64,000 nucleotides of DNA from Actinomadura sp. NAK00032 (lineage in GTDB: Bacteria; Actinomycetota; Actinomycetes; Streptosporangiales; Streptosporangiaceae), in contig NZ_CP054932.1 in the NCBI RefSeq assembly GCF_013364275.1, positions 5,208,001-5,272,000 on the forward strand, given 5' to 3'. Under the pieces are notes generated by a model. That model worked only from the letters and a program-made list of their open reading frames with translations, was not told the DNA's origin and ran no database searches. This document shows positions 24,590-32,261 of the stretch, in pieces; the stretch's first letter is position 1; each line of letters opens with the position of its first letter. The translations under genes and the position numbers were made by a program.

Positions 24590-25620
24590 TTCAGGACCGC
24601 CGTCGGCACGACCTCGATGAGGAAGTCGGGGCGCAGCAGCGCCGAGCACACCACCGACGACAGCGCCGGCGCGTCCCCGAAGTAGGCGCGGCGGATCTCG
24701 GCGACCTGGTCGTAGCCGTCCACCGCGGCGGGGGTGATGTACTCGACGAGCCGGACGACGCTCGGGTAGGGCGGCCGGTCACCGAGGCCCGCCTCGCGGA
24801 GCGTCGCCGCGATGGAGGCGTAGGTGTACTCGGCCTGGGCGAGCAGGTCCCCGTCGAAGATGCCCTTCTGGGTCGCGGGCTCCAGCGCGCCGAACCCCGA
24901 CATGAACAGCGTGTCGCCGGCCGCGACGCCCGGCTTGTAGGTGAGGGTGTCGTACCGCTTCCAGCCGGGGTTGACGGTGCGCAGCTCCGCGGTGGAGGCG
25001 ATCGCGTCGAGCGACACCATCGCGCCCGGCATGACCGGCTGGTCGACGATGATGCCGGCCGCGCCGGGGAACACGCCGCCGGCGGTGCCGAGCAGCTCCT
25101 TGCGGGGGCGGCCGCAGCGCGGGTACTCGGCGCGGGTCGCGGACGCGGTGTAGTCGGTGGTCTGCACGAGCGCGCCGAGCCCGAGCCCGGCGGCCTTCAG
25201 CAGCTCGGCGGCCTGCTCCAGGCACTGCCGGTACTGGCTGCGGAAGTCGCCGCCGCGCGGGTGGATGCTCGGCAGGTAGACGATGCCGCCCGCGACGCGC
25301 AGGGAGCCGCGGTGCAGGCCGTCGTCCGGGGCGGCCTCCACCAGCTCGCCGCCGCCGGGATACGCGGTCAGCTCGACCGACAGGTCCTCGCCGCCGGGCA
25401 GGGCCTCCACCGCCACGGTCGCGACCGGGGCGCGGTGCCCGCCGAGCGCGGCACCGCGGGCGGCCTCCACCCGGGCGTAGGCGCCGAGCGCGGCGGCCGT
25501 GGCGTACTCGACGACGTGCACGACGTCGCCGGGCACGGCACCGGCCTTGCCGAGCTCGGCGAAGGCCCGCTCGTAGGCGCCTTCGATCGTCCCCGCGCAG
25601 GCGGGCAGCCGAACGGTCAC
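24586..25620 (-). CDS. Rid-family (YjgF/YER057c) multidomain protein
   Basis: This 344-residue cytoplasmic protein appears to hold at least two Rid folds. An N-terminal unit is seen around GDVVHVVEYATAAALGAY, a middle one around RVAGGIVYLPSIHPRGG, and a C-terminal one around GDTLFMSGFGALEPAT. Rid proteins hydrolyse reactive imines or enamines, or act on amide-like substrates. Its place in a CoA-thioester operon beside nitrilase genes hints that the substrate contains nitrogen (inference). GTG 25620 overlaps the MmgE stop. Confidence 0.75.
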   Translation of the reverse strand: MTVRLPACAGTIEGAYERAFAELGKAGAVPGDVVHVVEYATAAALGAYARVEAARGAALGGHRAPVATVAVEALPGGEDLSVELTAYPGGGELVEAAPDDGLHRGSLRVAGGIVYLPSIHPRGGDFRSQYRQCLEQAAELLKAAGLGLGALVQTTDYTASATRAEYPRCGRPRKELLGTAGGVFPGAAGIIVDQPVMPGAMVSLDAIASTAELRTVNPGWKRYDTLTYKPGVAAGDTLFMSGFGALEPATQKGIFDGDLLAQAEYTYASIAATLREAGLGDRPPYPSVVRLVEYITPAAVDGYDQVAEIRRAYFGDAPALSSVVCSALLRPDFLIEVVPTAVLK

Positions 25621-26948
25621 TCTTCCTCCAGACTGGTGAGCAGCGGCCGGACCGACGGGAGGTCGGCCAGGCCGAGGATCAGGTCGGCGCGGTCGGCGGA
25701 GCCGAGGTTGGCGACCGCCTTGGCGCGGACGGTCGCGTCGATGCGCGGGTCGTCCGGGCCGCCGCCGCTGCGCGGCACCTCGGCGGCGACGACCTCGCCG
25801 CCCCGGGTGACCGCGCGCAGCCGCCCCGGCTGGTCGGCGGCGGCGCCGCCGAACGCGACCACCTCCGTGCGGACGCGGGCGGCGAGGGCGAGCACCTCGG
25901 GGCGGTCGATGGCGTCGTAGGTCGCGGCGGTCACCTCGCCGTCCACCACCATCGCGGCGACGCTCCACGGCAGGCTGAACTTCGCGTCGTAGGACGTGCG
26001 CGGACGCTCCTTGCCGGGGCCGCAGACGATGGCCGCCGCGTCCGGGTGGACCTCGGCGGTGATGCTCTCGACCGCGGTGCCGTGGAGCCGCCGCGCGGCG
26101 TCGAGCTGCGCGTGCATGAGCTGGCAGGCGGGATACGGCTTGACGGTGATGCGGGCCAGCTCCCACCGCTCGCCGAGCCCGTCCAGGACGGCGCCGGGCT
26201 CGACGCGGCGGCCGAGCAGTGCCCCGTACAGGCCGTACTCGCCCTCCACGACCGAGTCGGGCCCGGTGGCGCCGTGGGAGGCGAGGGTCGCGGCGAGCAC
26301 TCCGCCGCGCGCGGCGAACCCCGGGTGCAGTTGCTTGGTGGACGCGCCGGTGTTGAGGAACTCCAGCAGCCCGCCGGCCTGGCTGCCGGCGATGCCGAGC
26401 GCGTGGACGGCCGTGTCGGGGGGCAGGCCGCGCATCCGGGCCGCGGTGAGCGCCGCCGCGAGCACCCCGCAGGCGGCCGTGGCGTGCAGCCCGCGGGCGT
26501 GGAAGCCGTGCGGGGCGGCGGCGCCCAGCCGGCAGACGGTCTCCAGCCCGACGACGGCGCCGAGCAGCAGGTCCGCGCCGGTGAGGCCGAGCGCCTCGGC
26601 CTCCGCCAGCGCGACCGGGACGACCGGGGCGCAGGCGTGCACCAACCCGCCCGCGTGGGTGTCGTCGAAGTCGAGCGCGTGCATCAGGACGGCGTTGGCG
26701 AACGCGGCCTCGGCGCGGGTCACCCGCTGCGCGCCGGGCGGCCCGCCGATGATGGTCGCCTCCGCGCAGCCCCCGCCGAGGTCGCAGGCGGTGAGCACGG
26801 CGGCGGTCGCGGCCCGGCGCCGGGCGGCGGCGGCCGCGCAGCCGAGGCCGTCCAGCACGTGCCGGACGGCGGCGCGGCGCACGGCCGCGGGGACGTCGCC
26901 GAGGGTGAGCCCGTGCGCCCAGCCGGCCAGTTCGCGGGCGACCGTCAT
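25617..26948 (-). CDS. MmgE/PrpD-family protein
   Basis: This 443-residue protein has the family landmarks LDFDDTHAGG, GASTKQLHPGFAARGG and TVKPYPACQLMH. Members include 2-methylcitrate dehydratase and cis-aconitate decarboxylase, and many in catabolic clusters act on other branched or cyclic acids. It is coupled to the CoA transferase by a 4-nt overlap. The substrate is not evident. Confidence 0.88.
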   Translation of the reverse strand: MTVARELAGWAHGLTLGDVPAAVRRAAVRHVLDGLGCAAAAARRRAATAAVLTACDLGGGCAEATIIGGPPGAQRVTRAEAAFANAVLMHALDFDDTHAGGLVHACAPVVPVALAEAEALGLTGADLLLGAVVGLETVCRLGAAAPHGFHARGLHATAACGVLAAALTAARMRGLPPDTAVHALGIAGSQAGGLLEFLNTGASTKQLHPGFAARGGVLAATLASHGATGPDSVVEGEYGLYGALLGRRVEPGAVLDGLGERWELARITVKPYPACQLMHAQLDAARRLHGTAVESITAEVHPDAAAIVCGPGKERPRTSYDAKFSLPWSVAAMVVDGEVTAATYDAIDRPEVLALAARVRTEVVAFGGAAADQPGRLRAVTRGGEVVAAEVPRSGGGPDDPRIDATVRAKAVANLGSADRADLILGLADLPSVRPLLTSLEEE

Positions 26949-28177
26949 GCCGGGTCCCGCTCGTCGGCGCCGAACGGGTGGTCGGGGCCGAACGCGCCGG
27001 CCGCGGCGAGTTCGGCGACGCGCTCCCCGGTCAGGCCGAGCACCTCGGCGGTGACGTGCGCGAGGTCCTCGCCGCGCTGCGGGGCGCGCCGGTAGGCGGG
27101 CGGTTCCGCGCCGGCCCGGACCGGCGAGGCGAGGTTCCGCAGCGTCCCGTAGCGGGGGTGCTCGGTCTCCACAACCAGCCCGCGCGCGGCGGTGTGCTCC
27201 TCGGCGAGCGCGGCGGCCACGTCGTTGACCGGCCCGCACGGGATGGCGGCGGCGTACAGCGGCTCCAGCCACTCGGCGACGGTCCGGGTCAGGAACAGCG
27301 GTTCGAGGACGCCGAGGAGGTCGGCGGCGTTGCGCTGCCGGTCGGCGAACGTCGCGAAGCGCGGGTCCCCGGCGAGGTCGGGGCGGTCCAGGACGGCGGT
27401 GAGCCGCCGCCAGAACTTCTCCTTCGCGCAGCCGACGACGAGCCAGCCGTCCTTGGCGCGGAAGTTCTGGAACGGCACGAGCGACGGGTGCGCCGAGTGC
27501 CGCGTGCGGGCGGGGGTGAAGCCGGCGTTGAGGTGCCAGACGCCGGGATAGGTGAGCATCGAGATGGCGGTGTCGTAGAGGGAGACGTCGCAGTCCATGC
27601 CGACGCCGTCGCGGCGGGCGGCGTGCAGCCCGGCCAGCAGCGACAGCACCGCGACGTAGCCGCCCGAGTAGTCGACGAGCGACAGGCCCGACTTGGCGGG
27701 CGGCCCGTCCGGCTCGCCGGTCAGGTCCATCCAGCCGGCGAGGCCCTGGAGGATGTAGTCGTAGCCCGGCTCCTTGGCGCGCGGACCCGTCATGCCGAAC
27801 CCGGTGAGCGAGCAGCACACGATGCGCGGGTTGATGTGCTTGAGGTCGTCGTAGGTGATGCGGAGCTTGGCGGGGACGTCGCCGCGCAGGTTGGAGTAGA
27901 CCGCGTCGGAGACCCGGACCAGCTCCTCGAACACCGTCCGGCCCGCGTCGGTCGACAGGTCCACCGACACCGACCGCTTGTTGCGGTTGAACGCCTCGTG
28001 GAACAGCGAGTCCTCGTCCTCGGCGTACGGCGGGACGTAGCGTCCGACGTCGCCGCCCGTCCGGGGGTCCTCGATCTTGATGATCTCGGCGCCGAGGTCG
28101 GCGAGGTGCATGGAGCCGAACGGTCCCGCGCCGTACTGCTCCAGCGAGACGATGCGCACGTCCTCCAGCGGCCTCAT
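26945..28177 (-). CDS. CaiB/BaiF-family (class III) CoA transferase
   Basis: This 410-residue protein has the class III pattern: EQYGAGPFGSMHLADLGAEI at the start, NRNKRSVSVDL, and the catalytic Asp region GVGMDCDVSLYDT. It activates an acid by moving CoA from another thioester. It shares the operon with CitE- and MaoC-like genes, as in itaconate or mesaconate pathways, but too many extra genes are present to name that route. It overlaps neighbours by 4 nt. Confidence 0.93.
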   Translation of the reverse strand: MRPLEDVRIVSLEQYGAGPFGSMHLADLGAEIIKIEDPRTGGDVGRYVPPYAEDEDSLFHEAFNRNKRSVSVDLSTDAGRTVFEELVRVSDAVYSNLRGDVPAKLRITYDDLKHINPRIVCCSLTGFGMTGPRAKEPGYDYILQGLAGWMDLTGEPDGPPAKSGLSLVDYSGGYVAVLSLLAGLHAARRDGVGMDCDVSLYDTAISMLTYPGVWHLNAGFTPARTRHSAHPSLVPFQNFRAKDGWLVVGCAKEKFWRRLTAVLDRPDLAGDPRFATFADRQRNAADLLGVLEPLFLTRTVAEWLEPLYAAAIPCGPVNDVAAALAEEHTAARGLVVETEHPRYGTLRNLASPVRAGAEPPAYRRAPQRGEDLAHVTAEVLGLTGERVAELAAAGAFGPDHPFGADERDPA

Positions 28178-29157
28178 GTCAGCTCCTTGATCAGGTCGAT
28201 GATCCGGGCCTGCGCGGTCCGGATCTCCGCGGCGGCGAGCCCGTGGGTGGGCGGCGTCAGCTTGATCGTCGTGGCGTGCCCGGCGTATCCGGCGATGCGC
28301 TCGGCGACCTGGTCGGCGGTGCCGGCCAGGGTGAGCGCGTCGACCATCCGGTCCGGCACGGCGGCGGCGAGGTCGTCGGCGCGGGCGCCGGCCCGGAACG
28401 CCTCGACCACCGTGTCCTGCTCGGCGGCGAGGTCGTGGAAGGCGAAGAAGTCGGCGTAGGTCCGGACGGAGGCGTAGAACCCGGCGAGCCCGGCCGCGCG
28501 GCGCCGCGCCGCCGCCGGGTCGGCGTCGATCGAGCAGGCCGCGGAGACGACCGCGTCCACGCCGGGGCGCAGCAGCGGCAGGGCGCGCTCGCGCAGCCAG
28601 TCCGGCGAGCACAGCTCGTGCGAGATCCAGCCGTCGGCGACCTCCCCCGCGAGCCGGGTCATCACCGGCCCCATGCCCGCCAGGTAGACGGGGAACGGGA
28701 CGGCCGGGAACGGGCGCTGGTAGCCGCGCACCCGCAGGCTCTCCAGCTCCCCCTCGACGGTCATCGGCTCGCCGGAGGCGGCGTGCGCGGCGAAGTGCCG
28801 GATGATCCGCACGGTCTCGCGGAGCCGCGCCGCCGGGCGCTCCCAGCGCACCCCGTGCCAGTCCTCGTTGAGCCGCCGCACGCCGCTGCCGAGGCCGAGG
28901 ACGAACCGCCCGCCCGACAGCTCGGCGAGGTCGAGGGCCTCCAGCGCGGTGGTCATCGGGCTGCGGGTGAACGCCAGCGCGATCGCGGTGCCCACCTGGG
29001 CGCGGGAGGTGCCGGCGGCGACGGCCGCCGCCGACACCGTGGCGCTGCGGTGCAGCTCGGGGACCCACAGGGCCTCCGCCCCGGCCTCCTCGGCGGCGCG
29101 CGCGGCGGCGACCATCTCGGCCATGGTCTCGCCCCACGGCCCGTAGGTGATCCTCAT
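28174..29157 (-). CDS. LLM-class F420-dependent oxidoreductase
   Basis: This 327-residue luciferase-like TIM barrel has FVLGLGSGVRRLNED and RVRGYQRPFPAVPFPVYLAG, typical of actinobacterial F420-dependent enzymes. It likely performs a hydride transfer on an early pathway intermediate. It is the second gene of the operon and overlaps both neighbours by 4 nt. Confidence 0.85.
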   Translation of the reverse strand: MRITYGPWGETMAEMVAAARAAEEAGAEALWVPELHRSATVSAAAVAAGTSRAQVGTAIALAFTRSPMTTALEALDLAELSGGRFVLGLGSGVRRLNEDWHGVRWERPAARLRETVRIIRHFAAHAASGEPMTVEGELESLRVRGYQRPFPAVPFPVYLAGMGPVMTRLAGEVADGWISHELCSPDWLRERALPLLRPGVDAVVSAACSIDADPAAARRRAAGLAGFYASVRTYADFFAFHDLAAEQDTVVEAFRAGARADDLAAAVPDRMVDALTLAGTADQVAERIAGYAGHATTIKLTPPTHGLAAAEIRTAQARIIDLIKELT

Positions 29158-29672
29158 GCCGTGAGCGGACCGTTCTTGGCCTCGGGGAAGTAGCCCTTGT
29201 CGTGCGGGGCGTCCCGCTTGTAGACCATGACGGTCCGCGTCCAGGAGACGACCTCGTCGCCGTCCTGGTTCAGGCCGCGGGTCCGGGCGGTGACGATGCC
29301 GGCGTAGGGGCGGGACGCCGACTCGCGCATCTCGGTGATGAGCGACTCGGCGTAGACCGTGTCGCCGACGAACACCGGGTGCGTGAGGCGGATGTCGGTC
29401 CAGCCGAGGTTCAGCAGCGCGTTCTGGCTGACGTCGATCACCGACAGGCCGAGCACGAGCGCCACCGTCAGCCCCGAGTTCACGATGATCTTGCCGCTGG
29501 GCGAGCGGCCGGCGAAGTCGGCGTTGAAGTGGTTCTGGTTCGTGTTCAGCGTCAGCAGCGTGAACCAGGTGTTGTCGGTCTCGCCGATCGTGCGGCCGAA
29601 CGGATGCCGGAACACGTCGCCGACGGCGAAGTCCTCGTAGTACCGGCCGATCTGGGCCTCATGGACGGTCAA
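29154..29672 (-). CDS. MaoC-like enoyl-CoA hydratase, first gene of an 11-gene operon
   Basis: This 172-residue hot-dog protein has FGRTIGETDNTWFTLLTLNTNQNHFNAD, with the Asn-x-x-His hydratase region, and LTHPVFVGDTVYAES. It resembles mesaconyl- or itaconyl-CoA hydratase-type MaoC proteins. It begins the operon running down to the CitE-like gene at 20206. Upstream are a GTC-N-GAC element (29725-29739) and a tripartite IclR-type site (29779-29803). Confidence 0.88.
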   Translation of the reverse strand: MTVHEAQIGRYYEDFAVGDVFRHPFGRTIGETDNTWFTLLTLNTNQNHFNADFAGRSPSGKIIVNSGLTVALVLGLSVIDVSQNALLNLGWTDIRLTHPVFVGDTVYAESLITEMRESASRPYAGIVTARTRGLNQDGDEVVSWTRTVMVYKRDAPHDKGYFPEAKNGPLTA

Positions 29673-29724
29673 CCCGCACCTCCTCGGGGGTTTCGCCCCT
29701 CTGCGAGGGGCTGACTCCGAACTT

Positions 29725-29739
29725 AAAGGTCAGACTTTT
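29725..29739. promoter_or_regulatory. Putative GntR/FadR-type operator, site 1
   Basis: AAAGGTCAGACTTTT is an interrupted palindrome (AAA-x-GTC-A-GAC-x-TTT) 53 nt before the MaoC start. The same core is found at 32149, 39789 and 53423. GTC-N-GAC cores are typical of FadR-subfamily GntR regulators. Confidence 0.65.
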
Positions 29740-29778
29740 CTCCCGTCAAGACCCCGACCCCCTTGCATGCCGCTCAAT

Positions 29779-29803
29779 ATTCCGCTTAGCGTAACGGCGT
29801 TCC
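29779..29803. promoter_or_regulatory. Tripartite IclR-type operator, nitrilase/MaoC divergent promoter
   Basis: Half-sites ATTCC (29779), GTAAC (29791) and GTTCC (29799) follow the spacing N7 and N3. It lies 26 nt before the nitrilase start and on the other side faces the MaoC operon. Confidence 0.7.
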
Positions 29804-29828
29804 GACGAAAGAGGGAGGTGGGCAGGCC

Positions 29829-30866
29829 GTGGATCCGACCCCGGAGCCCGCGCGAACCGACTACCGGGCGCTGGCGCTGCAGACCCGGACCGAGGCCGTC
29901 AACGGCCTGTCCCCCGGCGAGGCGCGCGACGCCATGGCGGCGTCCATCGCCCGGATCGGCGCCGAGGTCGCCGCCGCCAGGCGCTGGGTCGGCCCCGACC
30001 TGCGGCTGGTCGTGCTGCCCGAGTACGTCCTCAGCGGCTTCCCGATGGGCGAGCCCGTCGAGCGCTGGCGCGACATGGCCGCGCTCGCCCCGGACGGCCC
30101 CGAGTACTCCGCGCTCGCCGCCGTCGCGGCGCGCGAGGGGCTCTTCCTGTCCGGGAACGCCTACGAGAGCGACCCGCACTTCCCCGAGCTGTACTTCCAG
30201 GCGTCCTTCGTGATCGACCCGGCCGGCGCCGTGGTGCTGCGCTACCGCCGCCTGCACTCGCTCTACTCGCCGACGCCGTACGACGTGTGGGACCGCTACC
30301 TCGACGCCTACGGCATGGACGCGGTGCTCCCCGTGGCCCGGACCGAGATCGGCGCCCTGGCCTGCATCGCCTCGGAGGAGATCCTCTACCCCGAGCTCGC
30401 GCGGGCGCTCGCGCTGCGCGGCGCCGAGGTGTTCTGCCACTCGACCTCGGAGGTGACGAGTCCCGCGCTCACCCCGAAGGAGATCGGCCGGCGCGCCCGC
30501 GCCGTGGAGAACCTCGCCTACGTGGTCTCGGCCAACAGCGGCGGCCTGCACGGCATCCCGATCCCCGGCGACTCGACGTCCGGCGGCTCGAAGGTCGTCG
30601 ACTACGAGGGGCGGGTGCTGGCCGAGGCCGGCGGCGGGGAGAGCATCGTCGCCGCCGCCGAGATCGACCTGGCCGCGCTGCGCCGCAACCGCGCCCGCCC
30701 CGGCATGGGCAACCTGCCGTCGCGGGTCAAGCCCGCCCTGTGGGCGGCGGAGTACGCGCGCCACGACGTCGAGCGCCCCAACGGGCTGGACGGCCGCGCG
30801 CCCGACCGCGCCTGGTTCACCGAACGGCAGCGGGACTCGATCGACCGGCTCGCCGGCCCCCGCTGA
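29829..30866 (+). CDS. Nitrilase-superfamily carbon-nitrogen hydrolase, Arg in place of catalytic Lys
   Basis: This 345-residue protein has the nitrilase alpha-beta-beta-alpha fold. VVLPEYVLSGFP supplies the catalytic Glu and GALACIASEE the Cys. The usual YRK lysine appears as YRR (RYRRLHSLYS), an uncommon change. It may hydrolyse an amide or nitrile of the island's substrate. A second, Cys-lacking homologue lies at 50109-51152; both share the stretch DAVLPVART. GTG start has GGGAGGTGGG 7 nt upstream. Confidence 0.85.
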   Translation: MDPTPEPARTDYRALALQTRTEAVNGLSPGEARDAMAASIARIGAEVAAARRWVGPDLRLVVLPEYVLSGFPMGEPVERWRDMAALAPDGPEYSALAAVAAREGLFLSGNAYESDPHFPELYFQASFVIDPAGAVVLRYRRLHSLYSPTPYDVWDRYLDAYGMDAVLPVARTEIGALACIASEEILYPELARALALRGAEVFCHSTSEVTSPALTPKEIGRRARAVENLAYVVSANSGGLHGIPIPGDSTSGGSKVVDYEGRVLAEAGGGESIVAAAEIDLAALRRNRARPGMGNLPSRVKPALWAAEYARHDVERPNGLDGRAPDRAWFTERQRDSIDRLAGPR

Positions 30867-30895
30867 CCCACGACCCGCAGGAGAGGAAGGACCCC

Positions 30896-31348
30896 ATGGG
30901 AACGATCCGCGAGGACATGCCGCTGCTGGCCCGGCACGAGGGCAGGTGGCGGGGCACCTACACCTACATCGACGCCGCCGGGACGATGACCGACCGGCAC
31001 GAGTCGCTGCTGACGTGCAGCTTCCCTGAGGATGGTGACTACGACTACCACCAGGTCAACGAGTACACCTGGCCGGACGGCCGCACCGAGACGCGCGTCT
31101 TCCCCGGCGTCTACCAGGGCGACGGGCACTGCACGTTCGACACCGAGCGGCTGCGCGGCGAGTTCTGGGAGCTCGACGAGCGGGTCGTCTACCTCAACTG
31201 GATCTACAAGGCCGAGGGCGAGGACCTGCGCCTGTTCGAGCTGATCCACCTCAGCGCGGACGGCGGCCGCCGCAGCCGCGTGTGGCAGTGGATCAGGGAC
31301 GGCGCCTGCTACCAGCGGACCCTCATCGACGAGGTCAGGATCGGGTAG
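30896..31348 (+). CDS. DUF3598-like small protein, copy 1
   Basis: This 150-residue soluble protein is rich in Trp and Tyr and predicted to be beta-rich, like DUF3598 lipocalin-type barrels. It contains RWRGTYTYID, YTWPDGRTE and VWQWIRDG. It is clearly paralogous to the protein at 43904-44350. It follows the nitrilase gene by 29 nt with GGAGAGGAAGG upstream. Function unknown; a ligand-binding or isomerase-like role on the pathway substrate is a guess. Confidence 0.8.
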   Translation: MGTIREDMPLLARHEGRWRGTYTYIDAAGTMTDRHESLLTCSFPEDGDYDYHQVNEYTWPDGRTETRVFPGVYQGDGHCTFDTERLRGEFWELDERVVYLNWIYKAEGEDLRLFELIHLSADGGRRSRVWQWIRDGACYQRTLIDEVRIG

Positions 31349-31368
31349 CCGCCGGGCGCGGCGGCTCC

Positions 31369-31404
31369 CGGCTCAGGAGTCGGCGACGGCTCAGGAGTCG
31401 GCGA
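31369..31404. repeat. 18-bp tandem duplication at the end of the gntR gene
   Basis: Two identical 18-nt units (31369-31386, 31387-31404). Each carries the stop triplet of the minus-strand gntR frame, so the duplication copies the gene's last codons and stop beyond its end without changing the protein. Confidence 0.9.
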
Positions 31405-32140
31405 GGCGGGTGCGGTCGATGGTGGTGTAGGTCTCGCGCAGGTTCTCCAGGTGCGCGTGGCACGCCTCCCGGGCGCCCGCCTCGTCGGCGGCCTCGATGC
31501 GGTCGAGGATGGCGCGGTGGTCGTGGTCGACGCCGTACCAGAACCGCGTGGGCGCGTTCTCGCGCAGGAACCGCTCGTTGAGCACCCGGAACACCGGCTG
31601 GGTGACGACCTCCAGGAACGGGTTGCCCGCCATCTTCAGCAGCACGGTGTGGAAGTGCCGGTTGGGCGCGAAGATCTCCGCCGGGTCGAGCGCGCTCGGG
31701 TCGAACAGCGAGCCGCGCAGCTCGCCGCGGCCCTCGTCGGTGCCGCGCACGGCGGCCAGCCCGGCGGCCGGCACCTCCAGCATCTCCCTGATCTCCAGCA
31801 GCTGGTCGACCGTGATCTGGGTGTCCAGGGTGAGCAGGTTGAGGCTGGTCGCCAGGTACTCGGTGATCTGGTCGGGCTGCGGGTAGGCCACGAAGCTGCC
31901 GCCCGCGACGCCGCGGGTGGTGGTGATCAGGTTCTGGCTGGCCAGCAGCCGGAGCGCCTCGCGGACGGTGCTGCGGCTGACCCCGTGCTCGGCCGACAGC
32001 TCCGGCTCGATCGGCAGCCGGTCGCCGGGCCGGAACTCCCCGGCGATGATCCGGTCGCGCAGCCGGGCCGCGATGCCGGCGTAGGCCGGGACGGGAGCGG
32101 GCGGCCGGTCCGATGGTCTCTCGACGGTCACACGGCCCAT
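31391..32140 (-). CDS. GntR-family regulator, FCD/FadR subfamily
   Basis: This 249-residue DNA-binding protein has an N-terminal winged helix (residues about 20-90, RPGDRLPIEPELSAEHGVSRSTVREALRLL region) and a helical FCD effector domain. That domain has metal-site histidines (FHTVLL, DHDHRAIL, CHAHLENL). It probably senses an acidic pathway intermediate. A GTC-N-GAC element lies 9 nt before its start, so it likely represses itself and the divergent ligase gene. GTG 32131 is a shorter alternative start. Confidence 0.93.
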   Translation of the reverse strand: MGRVTVERPSDRPPAPVPAYAGIAARLRDRIIAGEFRPGDRLPIEPELSAEHGVSRSTVREALRLLASQNLITTTRGVAGGSFVAYPQPDQITEYLATSLNLLTLDTQITVDQLLEIREMLEVPAAGLAAVRGTDEGRGELRGSLFDPSALDPAEIFAPNRHFHTVLLKMAGNPFLEVVTQPVFRVLNERFLRENAPTRFWYGVDHDHRAILDRIEAADEAGAREACHAHLENLRETYTTIDRTRLADS

Positions 32141-32148
32141 CGTACGGT

Positions 32149-32163
32149 AAACGTCAGACTTTC
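32149..32163. promoter_or_regulatory. Putative GntR/FadR-type operator, site 2 (autoregulatory)
   Basis: AAACGTCAGACTTTC sits 9 nt upstream of the gntR start and about 100 nt before the divergent acyl-CoA ligase. It shares AAA-x-GTCAGAC-TTT with site 1. Its position beside the regulator gene is the main reason to assign this motif to GntR. Confidence 0.7.
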
Positions 32164-32223
32164 TCGAAGCCAGGCATTGACTCCCCGTGCGAGCACCCGG
32201 CAAGCTCTCGAAGTACGCCGATC

Positions 32224-32248
32224 GGAACTGTATTCCGATCTACGGAAC
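32224..32248. promoter_or_regulatory. Tripartite IclR-type operator, ligase promoter
   Basis: Half-sites GGAAC (32224), ATTCC (32232) and GGAAC (32244), spaced N3 then N7. This is the reverse orientation of the consensus. It ends just before the ligase ribosome-binding site (32251). Confidence 0.75.
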
Positions 32249-32261
32249 ACGGAGGTGGGGC

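Noticed and set aside
20206..29672. The CitE + CaiB + MaoC trio as an itaconate cassette (Ict/Ich/Ccl)
   Set aside because: The types match, but the operon also has acyl-CoA dehydrogenase, split hydratase, thiolase-DUF35, MmgE/PrpD and Rid genes, so a named itaconate pathway is not supported by sequence alone.
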